A program made the translations under genes and the position numbers. Below, piece after piece: positions 35,962 through 44,305 of a DNA stretch of 64,000 nt; position 1 is the first letter of the stretch; the number at the start of each line of letters is the position of its first letter. Under the pieces are notes generated by a model. It searched no databases, was not told the origin of the DNA, and was given only the letters and a program-made list of their open reading frames with translations. The DNA is taken from NCBI RefSeq assembly GCF_001442615.1, contig NZ_LMXN01000003.1, positions 62,001-126,000 on the forward strand, read 5' to 3'. The DNA is from Algoriphagus resistens (lineage in GTDB: Bacteria > Bacteroidota > Bacteroidia > Cytophagales > Cyclobacteriaceae).

Positions 35962-36748
35962 GATCCGTCCCCTTTTATTCATTTTATTGTTTTTCCCACT
36001 TGGCCTTCAGGCTCAGGATTTCCCTCCTGCACCCAATCCGCCCAAGTTGGTGAATGATTTTACCAATACACTTTCATCGGCAGAAGTGTCTCAACTGGAA
36101 AGCAAACTGGTTGCTTACAACGATAGCACTTCTACCCAGATAGCCATCGTGATAATGCGGTCAGTAGGTCAGTATGACATTTCTGATTATGCTTTTCGCC
36201 TAGGCCAATCTTGGGGAATCGGAGGTGGAGAAAATGACAATGGAATCTTGATTCTGGCCGCAATGGATGACCGCAAGGTGTTTATCGCAACCGGTTATGG
36301 CATGGAAGGAGCAGTTCCTGACGCGTTGGCCAAGCGTATTGTAGAAAATTTGATACTTCCCAATTTCCGAAAGGAAGCTTATTATGAAGGTCTTAATGAG
36401 GCTACAGATATGATTTTCAAGCTCGCGTCCGGTGAATACAAAGCCGAGGATTTAGAATCCAAAGGCAATAGTGGAGGAGCAATCTTCATGATCCTGTTCT
36501 TAATTTTCATATTTGTGATTCTTCCTCTTTTGAGAAATCGAAATGACAATAACAACCACATGGGTGGCCGGGGCGGAGGAGTAGATCTCTGGACTACAAT
36601 TATGCTGGCAGGTATGTTAGGCGGCGGTGGCAGATCTTCCGGTGGCGGCTTCGGCGGTGGTGGGTTTGGTGGAGGAAGCGGAGGCGGAGGCTTTGGAGGT
36701 TTCGGAGGAGGCGGCTTCGGCGGCGGTGGAGCTGGAGGTAGCTGGTAA
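35939..36748 (+). CDS. TPM-domain membrane protein with glycine-rich tail (YgcG type)
   Basis: The 269-residue protein has a signal peptide (LLFILLFFPLGLQAQ), an extracytoplasmic TPM domain (about residues 30-165, with QIAIVIMRSVG and KVFIATGYGMEGAVPDALA), a membrane helix near 180-198, and a tail of about 50 residues that is almost all Gly with Ser and Phe, ending GGSW. This is the usual YgcG layout next to LemA. The only credible start overlaps the preceding TPM gene by 23 bases. Confidence 0.88.
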   Translation: MIFLLGHKIRPLLFILLFFPLGLQAQDFPPAPNPPKLVNDFTNTLSSAEVSQLESKLVAYNDSTSTQIAIVIMRSVGQYDISDYAFRLGQSWGIGGGENDNGILILAAMDDRKVFIATGYGMEGAVPDALAKRIVENLILPNFRKEAYYEGLNEATDMIFKLASGEYKAEDLESKGNSGGAIFMILFLIFIFVILPLLRNRNDNNNHMGGRGGGVDLWTTIMLAGMLGGGGRSSGGGFGGGGFGGGSGGGGFGGFGGGGFGGGGAGGSW

Positions 36749-36936
36749 ATAAGTTGGACGCTAAGTGAAGACCCGCCCCACCCAGAAAGGGCAAAGTATC
36801 TAAACTACTAGCTTTGGAGTAATCCTATTTGAATTTTCCATTAGGAAAGTAATCAGCAAATGGCTTTCTCATAAGTAATTGACCGCAGAAAGAGCTCGCT
36901 TTTTGAAGATAATACAAGAACGAAGGCTTAAGAATT

Positions 36937-36965
36937 AAAAACGCTTTGATTAGCGTTTTTTTTTG
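36937..36965 (+). terminator. Rho-independent terminator before the Moco operon
   Basis: AAAAACGCT and AGCGTTTTT pair around a TTGATT loop and run into nine T residues. It is about 190 bases after the glycine-rich TPM gene and isolates the lemA operon from moeA. Confidence 0.8.
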
Positions 36966-37029
36966 CGCGAAAAATACCAGAGCTTCATTAATCGAAATGA
37001 ATTGAGCTCCTAAAAGCGAAATCCAGCAA

Positions 37030-37057
37030 ATAAATACGTAGAAAAATAAGTATTTAT
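37030..37057. promoter_or_regulatory. Inverted repeat upstream of moeA
   Basis: ATAAATAC and GTATTTAT form a perfect 8-base inverted repeat with a 12-base spacer, ending 40 bases before the moeA start. TAAGTTTA at 37071-37078 is one base off the -7 consensus. It is a candidate operator for the molybdenum cofactor operon; the binding protein is unknown. Confidence 0.4.
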
Positions 37058-37097
37058 ACGTAATTTTTTATAAGTTTAGCCAAGATTCCATACCAAC

Positions 37098-38273
37098 ATG
37101 ATTTCAGTATCTGAAGCCTTAGATTTAATTAAAACCAATACTGGTCAGCTACCAACCGTAAAAATGTCTCTCAGGGATTCTTATGGATGTTTTCTGGCGG
37201 AAGAAGTTATGGCTCCGATTAGTTTGCCCTCATTCCGGCAATCTGCCATGGATGGGTATGCATTCCGAAGTGGAAAAATCACTGAGCTGGAAGTCATCGG
37301 AGAATGCAAGGCAGGGGATGCATTAGAGTTTGAACTTGGAGAAAATCAAGCCGTTCGAATTTTCACTGGTGCCCGTGTACCCGATCAAGCCGATACAGTC
37401 ATCATGCAAGAACATGTGGAAGTGGATGGATGTAAAATAACTGTTCACCAACTACCGGAAAAACATTCAAATGTACGGGAAGTCGGAGAGCAAATACAGG
37501 CGGGTGAGCAAGTATTGCCTGCCGGAACAAGGGTCAATGAATCCATTATTGGCTTTTTAGCCAGTTTTGGGATCACTGAGGTTTTAGTCTTTAACAAACC
37601 CAAAATTACGCTTATCGTAACGGGAAATGAGCTTCAGGAGGCCGGAAGTCAACTGAAGCCCGGATGCATTTACGAAAGCAATGCGATCATGCTGGAATCT
37701 GCGCTGAAGTCACGAGGATTCGATTCAGTGCAGATTTTAAAAGTTGCCGATGATCTGGAGGCAACCAAGAAATCTGTTGCGCTTGGTCTTGAGGCTGATG
37801 TTCTGCTACTCTCTGGCGGTATATCTGTAGGTGACTACGACTTCGTCAATGAAGCATTGCAGGCCAATGGGGTTCAAGAGATTTTTTACAAAGTGAATCA
37901 AAAGCCAGGTAAACCCCTTTGGTTTGGAAAAAAGCAGGATAAGCTAGTTTTTGCACTTCCCGGAAATCCAGCATCTTCGTTGACTTGCTTTCTGATTTAT
38001 GCACTTTCAGCCTTGAAAATCATGTCAGGCAATCCAGATGTTGACTTGAACTTCCAGACAGGAGTTCTGAAGCACCCCACATTTAACAAGTTTGGAAAGA
38101 CGCTCTTCATCCTCGGAACAGAGACAAACGGAGAAGTTGAAATTTACCCCAAGCAAGCCTCTAGCATGTTGATTTCTTATGCTTTGGGAAATGCCCTGGT
38201 TTTGATTCCGGAGGATTTGGAAGTCTTAAATGCAGGTGAATCTGTTCAATTCTTGGCTGTAAACAGAAACTAA
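37098..38273 (+). CDS. moeA: Molybdopterin molybdotransferase
   Basis: Inserts molybdate into adenylylated molybdopterin in the last step of Moco synthesis. The 391-residue protein has the MoeA opening (SVSEALDLI), SLPSFRQSAMDGYAF near 41-55, the nucleotide-binding LLSGGISVGDYDFV near 236-249 and LPGNPASSLTCF near 289-300. It is first gene of a nine-gene same-strand cluster; tauE-like starts 1 base after its stop. No molybdate transporter gene is in the cluster. Confidence 0.95.
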   Translation: MISVSEALDLIKTNTGQLPTVKMSLRDSYGCFLAEEVMAPISLPSFRQSAMDGYAFRSGKITELEVIGECKAGDALEFELGENQAVRIFTGARVPDQADTVIMQEHVEVDGCKITVHQLPEKHSNVREVGEQIQAGEQVLPAGTRVNESIIGFLASFGITEVLVFNKPKITLIVTGNELQEAGSQLKPGCIYESNAIMLESALKSRGFDSVQILKVADDLEATKKSVALGLEADVLLLSGGISVGDYDFVNEALQANGVQEIFYKVNQKPGKPLWFGKKQDKLVFALPGNPASSLTCFLIYALSALKIMSGNPDVDLNFQTGVLKHPTFNKFGKTLFILGTETNGEVEIYPKQASSMLISYALGNALVLIPEDLEVLNAGESVQFLAVNRN

Positions 38274-38274
38274 G

Positions 38275-39027
38275 ATGATTGATTTTCAGGATCCTGTTTT
38301 CATAATTGTGTTTTCTGCGATCCTCGCTGTGGTTGCTTTTATGTATGCCAGCGTAGGACATGGAGGAGCCAGCGGCTACCTCGCGATGATGGCTCTGGCT
38401 GGAATTCCGCTGTTGGTGATGAAACCTACAGCATTGATCTTAAATATTTTCGTGGCCGGGATTTCCTTTATATTCTTTCGTCAAGCCAAGCATTTTCGCT
38501 GGAAACTCTTTTATCCATTTGCCATTACATCTATCCCGGCAGCTTTTGCCGGAGGCATGATCACGATCAATGCCACGCTGTACAAGCAGATCCTTGGCGT
38601 ATTCCTTCTGATTGCGATTTTGAGGATTTTAGGAGTTTTTGGCAAAACAAATCCAGACCGGAATGAACCAGTGAATACGACTTTAGCTCTGTTAATCGGT
38701 TTGGGAATAGGTTTTTTCTCAGGGATGATCGGAATAGGTGGTGGTATTATTCTCAGCCCCGTGATATTGTTGCTCCGGTGGGGAAACATGAAGGAAGCCG
38801 CGGCAGTTTCGGCCCTATTCATCTGGGTCAACTCAGTTTCCGGAGCCTTGGGTTTTGTGCTCGGCGGGGGTGAGATCCCCATGGAGGCCAGTTATTTAAT
38901 TCCAGCGGCGGTAGTCGGCGGTACATTTGGGGCGATATACGGCAGTAAAAAGTTCTCAAATGTGACATTGAAATACATCCTTTCTATCGTGTTATTCATT
39001 GCATTTATAAAACTGATGACAGTTTAG
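38275..39027 (+). CDS. TauE/SafE-family anion permease
   Basis: The 250-residue membrane protein has about seven to eight helices and the two repeated family blocks: YASVGHGGASGYLAMM near 22-37 and GMIGIGGGIILSPVILL near 148-164. TauE/SafE proteins move sulfite, sulfoacetate or other small organic and sulfur anions. In the Moco operon a role in sulfite, molybdate or another oxyanion is possible, but the substrate is not shown by sequence. It is packed between moeA and mobA with 1- and 3-base gaps. Confidence 0.86.
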   Translation: MIDFQDPVFIIVFSAILAVVAFMYASVGHGGASGYLAMMALAGIPLLVMKPTALILNIFVAGISFIFFRQAKHFRWKLFYPFAITSIPAAFAGGMITINATLYKQILGVFLLIAILRILGVFGKTNPDRNEPVNTTLALLIGLGIGFFSGMIGIGGGIILSPVILLLRWGNMKEAAAVSALFIWVNSVSGALGFVLGGGEIPMEASYLIPAAVVGGTFGAIYGSKKFSNVTLKYILSIVLFIAFIKLMTV

Positions 39028-39030
39028 TCC

Positions 39031-39615
39031 ATGGAAAATCCAAAGGAAATAACGGCATATGTACTTTGCGGAGGGAAAAGTGTCCGCATGCAAACGGAAA
39101 AAGGCTTGGTTCTTTACAAGGGCAAACCGTTTATCCGCTGGATAATTGAGGCGATAATGCCACTTACTTCGAATATCATTTTGGTCACCAGTAATGGTGA
39201 TTATAGTTTGGTGGGTTTGCCAATGATAGAAGACATCCTTGCAGACAAGGGGCCTGTAGGCGGAATTTATACTGCACTGAGCCACAGCAGATCTGATCGA
39301 AATCTGATCCTCAGCTGTGACGTGCCAAAGATCACATCCGATCTGCTCTGGGATCTGAAGCAGGAATCAGAGAAGAAAGAAGCATCAGTAACTTTTCTCA
39401 GCGACGGTAAGAATGATTATCCGTTAATCGGTGTTTACAAAAAAGAAGCCCTAGAAACCCTGGTTGACGCCATATCTGCAGATAAATTGAAGCTGTGCCC
39501 GTTGGTGAATCTGATGTCTCATCACAAACTTATCATCAATTCGGATCAGAAGTCCCTGGTCCAGAACATCAACAGCAAAGCCGAATTACTCTCACTAAAC
39601 CTACTGGACCAATGA
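39031..39615 (+). CDS. mobA: Molybdenum cofactor guanylyltransferase
   Basis: Attaches GMP to Mo-molybdopterin to make the MGD form used by DMSO-reductase-family enzymes. The 194-residue protein shows the nucleotidyltransferase start YVLCGGKSVRMQTEKGLV near 10-27, GPVGGIYTALSHS near 74-86 and LILSCDVPKI near 92-101. Presence of MobA implies that the host has at least one MGD enzyme, such as nitrate reductase. The stop overlaps the cobA start (ATGA). Confidence 0.92.
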   Translation: MENPKEITAYVLCGGKSVRMQTEKGLVLYKGKPFIRWIIEAIMPLTSNIILVTSNGDYSLVGLPMIEDILADKGPVGGIYTALSHSRSDRNLILSCDVPKITSDLLWDLKQESEKKEASVTFLSDGKNDYPLIGVYKKEALETLVDAISADKLKLCPLVNLMSHHKLIINSDQKSLVQNINSKAELLSLNLLDQ

Positions 39616-40424
39616 AAACCATCACAGGAAAATCCCCGAAAGTCACCCTCCTTGGTGCCGGCCCTGGCGATCCGGAGTTGCTTACACTCAAAGCCGTGAA
39701 TGCGCTATCCAATGCAGATGTTGTTCTTTATGATTCTTTGGTCAATGAGGAAATACTTAAGCATGCCAATCGTGCATTATTGGTTTTTGTAGGTAAAAGA
39801 AAGGGAAATCACAGTCATACTCAGGATGAGATTAATGAGCTGATCGTGGGCTACGCGATTGAATTTGGTCATGTGGTTCGCGTGAAAGGTGGAGACCCCT
39901 TTGTTTTTGGCAGGGGAAAGGAAGAAGAAATCCATGCCTTGGAACATGGAATAGAGGTAGAAGTGATCCCGGGAATATCTTCAAGTGTAGCAGTTCCGGC
40001 ATCCGTGGGTATCCCGGTAACAAGCCGCGGGGTGGCCGAAAGTTTTTGGGTAATCACAGGGACGACGAGCGAAAGAGCGCTTTCCAAAGATCTTACCCTG
40101 GCAGCCCAATCGTCTGCTACAGTGATCGTACTGATGGGAATGGCCAAACTGAAGGAAATCACGGAAATTTATTCTTCTTTTGGAAAGCAGGATTTGCCGG
40201 TAGCCATTATCCAAAATGGAACACAGCCTGAACAAAAGGAAGTGGTGGGAACCATTCAGAATATTCTTGAAATCAGCGAAAACCAAGGAATCGGAGCCCC
40301 TGCAGTCCTAGTGATCGGCGAGGTGGTGCACTTGGCAAGGTTGAGAAAACAACTCAAAGAAGACTGGGTTTTGGAGGACGAATTTATTTTCCAAAACCTC
40401 AATACTTTGCCATTCAGTAATTAA
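39612..40424 (+). CDS. cobA: Uroporphyrinogen-III C-methyltransferase
   Basis: Methylates uroporphyrinogen III twice to precorrin-2, branch point to sirohaem and cobalamin. The 270-residue protein has the SUMT motifs VTLLGAGPGDPELLTLKA near 11-28, GGDPFVFGRGKEE near 93-105 and PGISS near 124. An open frame extends upstream to 39495 inside mobA, but ATG 39612 in an ATGA overlap is the natural start. Its place in a Moco operon suggests sirohaem supply for a nitrite or sulfite reductase that works with a Mo enzyme. Confidence 0.94.
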   Translation: MKTITGKSPKVTLLGAGPGDPELLTLKAVNALSNADVVLYDSLVNEEILKHANRALLVFVGKRKGNHSHTQDEINELIVGYAIEFGHVVRVKGGDPFVFGRGKEEEIHALEHGIEVEVIPGISSSVAVPASVGIPVTSRGVAESFWVITGTTSERALSKDLTLAAQSSATVIVLMGMAKLKEITEIYSSFGKQDLPVAIIQNGTQPEQKEVVGTIQNILEISENQGIGAPAVLVIGEVVHLARLRKQLKEDWVLEDEFIFQNLNTLPFSN

Positions 40425-40452
40425 TTCGGGCTATCTGTATTAACTTAAAGCT

Positions 40453-40689
40453 ATGATTACCGTCAACTATTTTGGAAATATCGCAGAAGCGGCACAAAGT
40501 GACTCAGAAACTCTTGAATACAATACGTTGAGTTTGGCTGAGCTCTTAGACCTGCTGGATTCGAAATATGCTATTGGAAAATTTCCTTTCCAAGTCGCCG
40601 TCAACCGTAAGATCGTCTCAAAGCAACAGATTTTGAGCCTTTCAGATTCTGATGAGATTGCCTTGCTTCCACCATTTGCAGGAGGTTGA
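40453..40689 (+). CDS. moaD: Molybdopterin synthase sulfur carrier subunit
   Basis: A 78-residue ubiquitin-fold protein ending in the required Gly-Gly (LLPPFAGG), whose C-terminus is adenylated by MoeB and then carries the thiocarboxylate sulfur to MoaE. The start MITVNYFGNIAEAA is typical of MoaD. The last codons GGA-GGT also form the AGGAGG sequence in front of moeB, which begins 1 base after the stop. Confidence 0.92.
   Translation: MITVNYFGNIAEAAQSDSETLEYNTLSLAELLDLLDSKYAIGKFPFQVAVNRKIVSKQQILSLSDSDEIALLPPFAGG
40680..40685 (+). promoter_or_regulatory. Strong Shine-Dalgarno for moeB, encoded by the MoaD Gly-Gly codons
   Basis: AGGAGG lies 5 bases before ATG 40691, an ideal spacing, and decides this start over the in-frame codon at 40652. 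Good Shine-Dalgarno sites are rare in this window. Here the sequence is also forced by the C-terminal Gly-Gly codons of MoaD, so it may be coincidental. Confidence 0.5.
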
Positions 40690-40690
40690 T

Positions 40691-41728
40691 ATGGAGAGAT
40701 TCCAGCGACAAATCATCCTTCCGGGAGTCGGAACTGCGGGCCAAAATAAGCTAAAAGCATGTAGCGTATTGGTGATCGGAGCTGGTGGTTTGGGCTGTGC
40801 TGTTTTGCCCTATTTGGTTGCTGCCGGGGTAGGAAAAATCGGAATTGTGGATGGGGATCGTGTAGAAGAAAGCAATCTTCATAGACAAGTTTTATATACT
40901 GAGAGTTCGATTGGGGTACTGAAAGTAGACGCTGCAAAGCAAACCCTTCAGCAAATGAATTCCACTGCTCAGATTGTGGCAATTCCCGAGTTTTTGTCAG
41001 AGGGAAATGTAGAAAGCTTGATTCGCTCCTATGATTTGATCATCGATGCCACAGATAATCTGGAAGTTCGATACACGTTGGATAAGGCTAGCAGCAGCTT
41101 TAAAAAGCCTCTGATTTATGGATCTATCTTCAGATTTCAGGGTCAGGTTTCGGTGTTCAATTATAAGGGAGGCCCTTCATATAGCAGTCTTTTCCCAAAG
41201 GAAGAGAAGGCTGTTTTGAACTGTGAGGAAGCTGGGGTGTTGGGAACAACAGTAGGTATTATCGGAATGCTCCAGGCAAATGAAGCGCTAAAAATCATTC
41301 TGGGAATTGGAGAAGTGCTTTCAGGGAGACTCCTGATTTATAATATGCTCACTAACGACCAGCAGATTTTCGAATTGGGGGGTCAGTCTGTAGCCCCCTC
41401 TTTTAATTCCAGAATTGAAAAAGTGGATTTGATAAATCCTGAGTTGGCTTTTGCGATGAAAGGAATTCTTCTCGATGTAAGAGAGGTCGGCGAGAAACCT
41501 GAGATTCCTTCTGGGTTTTGCCATAAACTCCCACTTTCTGAACTAGAAAGTAGATTGGGCGAATTGGACAAGGAGCGTGAAATCACACTATTTTGTCAAG
41601 CGGGGGGAAGAGCAATAAAAGCAGGGAAATTGCTGAAAAAGGCAGGTTTCTCTAACGTAAAAGCCATTCGGGGTGGAGCAAGGGATATTTTGAACTTGAT
41701 AAAAAATGAAATGAGCAAGACAACTTAA
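40691..41728 (+). CDS. moeB: MoaD-activating E1-like adenylyltransferase with rhodanese domain
   Basis: A 345-residue ThiF/MoeB-family protein. N-terminal adenylation domain: RQIILPGVG, GAGGLGCAVLPYL near 33-45, DATDNLEVRY near 117-126 and the Cys of LNCEEAGVLG near 177. A C-terminal rhodanese domain has the active-site Cys in FCQAGGRA near 302-309. So it can adenylate MoaD and also donate sulfur. The first zinc-binding CxxC of standard MoeB reads Ser-Tyr-Ser-Ser here (GPSYSSLFP), so the structural zinc site appears lost. Could also serve ThiS. Confidence 0.9.
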   Translation: MERFQRQIILPGVGTAGQNKLKACSVLVIGAGGLGCAVLPYLVAAGVGKIGIVDGDRVEESNLHRQVLYTESSIGVLKVDAAKQTLQQMNSTAQIVAIPEFLSEGNVESLIRSYDLIIDATDNLEVRYTLDKASSSFKKPLIYGSIFRFQGQVSVFNYKGGPSYSSLFPKEEKAVLNCEEAGVLGTTVGIIGMLQANEALKIILGIGEVLSGRLLIYNMLTNDQQIFELGGQSVAPSFNSRIEKVDLINPELAFAMKGILLDVREVGEKPEIPSGFCHKLPLSELESRLGELDKEREITLFCQAGGRAIKAGKLLKKAGFSNVKAIRGGARDILNLIKNEMSKTT

Positions 41729-41796
41729 TTTATCATAGAAGTAATAGAAAAAGTTTTTCAGGAATTTCATATGAATCAGAAATCAACTATATACAA

Positions 41797-42225
41797 ATGA
41801 AAAAAGTATTTATTGAAGGAGCGATTTCTTCCGAATTTATAGCTGATTCTATTGCCAAGCATCAAAGCAAGCATAGCATCGGAGCACACAATATTTTCTT
41901 GGGTCAAGTTCGGGCAGACCAAGTGGAGGACCAGAAAGTAGTGGCAATTGAATACACTGCATACGAGGAAATGGCTAACGAAAAACTACATGAAATCCGC
42001 GAGTCAGCTTTCGAAAAATTTGATTTGACTTGCCTACATATTTACCACAGTCTGGGAACCGTGAAGGTCGGAGAAATCTGTATTTTCGTCTTTGTCTCCT
42101 CCAAGCGCAGGAAGCAGGTCTATGAAGCCACAGAGTATCTAGTCAATCAAGTAAAGGAGCATGTTCCGATCTTCGGCAAGGAGATACTTGACAATGCTGA
42201 GCATCAATGGAAAGTAAACAGTTGA
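41797..42225 (+). CDS. moaE: Molybdopterin synthase catalytic subunit
   Basis: Converts cyclic pyranopterin monophosphate to molybdopterin with sulfur from MoaD. The 142-residue protein has the conserved GAHNIFLGQVR near 31-41, AIEYTAYEEMA near 51-61 and the active-site lysine-rich segment SSKRRKQVYEA near 103-113 followed by VPIFGKE. It is 68 bases after moeB and 165 bases before the moaC fusion, the widest gap in the operon; no terminator is seen. Confidence 0.93.
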   Translation: MKKVFIEGAISSEFIADSIAKHQSKHSIGAHNIFLGQVRADQVEDQKVVAIEYTAYEEMANEKLHEIRESAFEKFDLTCLHIYHSLGTVKVGEICIFVFVSSKRRKQVYEATEYLVNQVKEHVPIFGKEILDNAEHQWKVNS

Positions 42226-42390
42226 AGGAAATTTGTAAATCCGCAATTGCACCAGTAAAAGACTAAAAGCGACTTATACTATGGCAAACATTAGCATTAC
42301 TGTAACTTCGGTCACCCTTCTTTGGTCTTCCCACCTGAAAAACAAAGAAAATATGGCAACGGGCATGCTTGCAGATAATAAGATAAATAA

Positions 42391-43308
42391 ATGGTAGATA
42401 TCACACATAAAGTCACTACACTTCGCACCGCAAAAGCCCAGGCGATTGTCCATGTCAGTTCTGCTGAAACTATCGCAGCAGTAGTTGAAAATCGCGTTCC
42501 AAAAGGAAATGTATTTGAAATGGCGAAAGTTGCAGGGCTTTTCGCAGTGAAAAACACCCACATCACCATTCCGGATTGTCATCCATTGCCTGTGGAATAT
42601 ACCGCAGTAGCGTATGAGGTAGAAGGGTTGGAAATACGTATTTATATTACAGTAAAAACAGTGTATAAGACAGGAGTGGAAGTGGAAGCAATGCACGGTG
42701 CATCGGTAATTGCCCTAACCATGTACGATATGCTCAAACCCATCGACAAGGGAATTTCTATTCGAGAAATCGGTTTGGTTCAGAAAACTGGAGGAAAATC
42801 AAGTTTTAAAGATAAAAACCCAGCCCCTATTCAAGCAGCGGTAGTAGTCTGCTCAGACTCCATTTCGAAGGGGATAAAAGAAGATCGCGCAGGAAAAGCA
42901 ATTGTGGATAAGTTGAAGTCACATGGAGTGCAAGTAAACTCCTATGAGGTCATCCCGGATGAGTTGGAGCTGATACGGGAACGAACTTTTGAACTTACTG
43001 AGAAGCATCAATTGGTTATTTTCACAGGTGGAACAGGACTTTCCCAGCGCGATGTTACCCCAGAGGCGTTGGAACCAATTTTGGAGCGGAGAATTCCTGG
43101 TGTAGAGGAAGCTATCCGAAGCTATGGACAGAAAATTATGCCTTTTGCAATGCTTTCTAGATCCGTGGCCGGCACTATTGGAGACAGCATAGTTCTGGCT
43201 TTGCCGGGGTCTACCAATGGTGCAAAGGAATCAATGGATGCAGTTTTTCCACATTTACTGCACGTATTTAGAATATTAAAAGGAGCCAATCATGAGCCCA
43301 GCGAGTAA
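42391..43308 (+). CDS. moaCB: MoaC-Mog fusion: cyclic pyranopterin monophosphate synthase and molybdopterin adenylyltransferase
   Basis: A 305-residue fusion. Residues 1-148 are MoaC (VPKGNVFEMAKVAGLFAVK near 36-54, CHPLPVEY near 63-70, EVEAMHGASV near 95-104), which completes the first step with MoaA. Residues 150-305 are MogA/MoaB (AAVVVCSDSI, FTGGTGLSQRDVTPEA near 211-226, GTIGDSIVLALPGS near 269-282), which adenylates molybdopterin before MoeA. So one chain joins an early and a late Moco step. Such fusions are known in some bacteria. It overlaps moaA by 17 bases. Confidence 0.92.
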   Translation: MVDITHKVTTLRTAKAQAIVHVSSAETIAAVVENRVPKGNVFEMAKVAGLFAVKNTHITIPDCHPLPVEYTAVAYEVEGLEIRIYITVKTVYKTGVEVEAMHGASVIALTMYDMLKPIDKGISIREIGLVQKTGGKSSFKDKNPAPIQAAVVVCSDSISKGIKEDRAGKAIVDKLKSHGVQVNSYEVIPDELELIRERTFELTEKHQLVIFTGGTGLSQRDVTPEALEPILERRIPGVEEAIRSYGQKIMPFAMLSRSVAGTIGDSIVLALPGSTNGAKESMDAVFPHLLHVFRILKGANHEPSE

Positions 43309-44305
43309 TATACATGAGCTAAAAGACACTTTTGGGCGGATTCACAATTACCTGCGAATCTCCCTGATAGAGAAGTGTAATCTGCGCTGCAAATACTGCA
43401 TGCCTGCTGATGGAATTCCGCTAAGTCCAAAAGCTTCGCTGATGAATGCAGAGGAAATACTTGAATTTGCCAGAATATTTGTCGGACTGGGTGTGAATAA
43501 AATCCGCTTGACTGGTGGCGAACCCCTGCTTCGCAAGGATATTTACGATATCCTCGAAGGGCTCTCCAAGCTTCCCGTGGATCTATCCCTGACAACCAAC
43601 GGTTTACTAATCGACAGGCATGTGGATAACTTTCTGAAACTGGGAGTCAAAAACATCAACTTCAGTTTGGATACCTTACGGGAAGATCGGTTTTTTGATA
43701 TTACCCGAAGGACAGGGTTTGCTAAAACGATGGATAATTTCAGACTCCTTCATGATCAGGGATTCAATCTGAAGATCAATACTGTGTTGGTAAAAGGAAC
43801 TAATGAAGATGAGTTGGTCGATCTGGTGAATCTTACCAAAGACTTCAATGTATCCGTACGGTTTATAGAGTTTATGCCTTTTGACGGCAATAGCTGGGAT
43901 CGCTCAAAGATGGTTTCTGAGAAAGAAGTACTAGGCCAATTGGGATCTTATTTCGGGACAGAACGAATAAGCTCCCTCCCAAATGAGGAGAATTTCACCG
44001 CGCGGAAGTTCAAGATAGTCGGGTATCTAGGTGATTTTGGAATCATCAGTTCAGTAACCAATCCTTTCTGTGGAACCTGCAACCGAATACGGCTCACTGC
44101 AAACGGCAGGATAAAAAACTGCCTTTTCTCAAATAAGGAAACAGATTTGCTAACGGCAATGCGTACAGGGGAAGATGTAGAAAAACTGATTTTAGAATCT
44201 ATCCTGAAGAAAAAAGCCGTGCGCGCAGGAATGGATAGCATGGAAAAATTATCCGATCCAGCACTTCATTCCGATAATCGAAGCATGATTGCGATTGGAG
44301 GATAA
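43292..44305 (+). CDS. moaA: GTP 3',8-cyclase (radical SAM)
   Basis: Rearranges GTP in the first step of Moco synthesis. The 337-residue protein carries the radical-SAM cluster Cys29, Cys33, Cys36 (CNLRCKYC), LTGGEPLLRKD near 73-83, the second cluster CGTC near 259-262 with a third Cys after NGRIKNC, and the C-terminal Gly-Gly needed for activity. Its start overlaps moaCB by 17 bases and its 3' end overlaps the opposite-strand reductase gene by 57 bases. Last gene of the Moco operon. Confidence 0.96.
   Translation: MSPASNIHELKDTFGRIHNYLRISLIEKCNLRCKYCMPADGIPLSPKASLMNAEEILEFARIFVGLGVNKIRLTGGEPLLRKDIYDILEGLSKLPVDLSLTTNGLLIDRHVDNFLKLGVKNINFSLDTLREDRFFDITRRTGFAKTMDNFRLLHDQGFNLKINTVLVKGTNEDELVDLVNLTKDFNVSVRFIEFMPFDGNSWDRSKMVSEKEVLGQLGSYFGTERISSLPNEENFTARKFKIVGYLGDFGIISSVTNPFCGTCNRIRLTANGRIKNCLFSNKETDLLTAMRTGEDVEKLILESILKKKAVRAGMDSMEKLSDPALHSDNRSMIAIGG

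Larger units (their letters stand above)
36749..37097. other. Intergenic region between TPM gene and Moco operon
   Basis: 349 bases with a terminator at 36937-36965 and an inverted repeat at 37030-37057 in front of moeA. The rest shows no gene, tRNA or molybdenum-cofactor riboswitch fold. Confidence 0.6.

Noticed and set aside
36630..36748. Repetitive GGCGG-rich tract considered as a tandem repeat or CRISPR-like array
   Set aside because: It is the coding sequence of the glycine-rich tail of the TPM protein, in frame, without spacers.
36749..37097. Molybdenum-cofactor riboswitch before moeA
   Set aside because: No multi-stem conserved aptamer pattern was seen, only an AT-rich inverted repeat.
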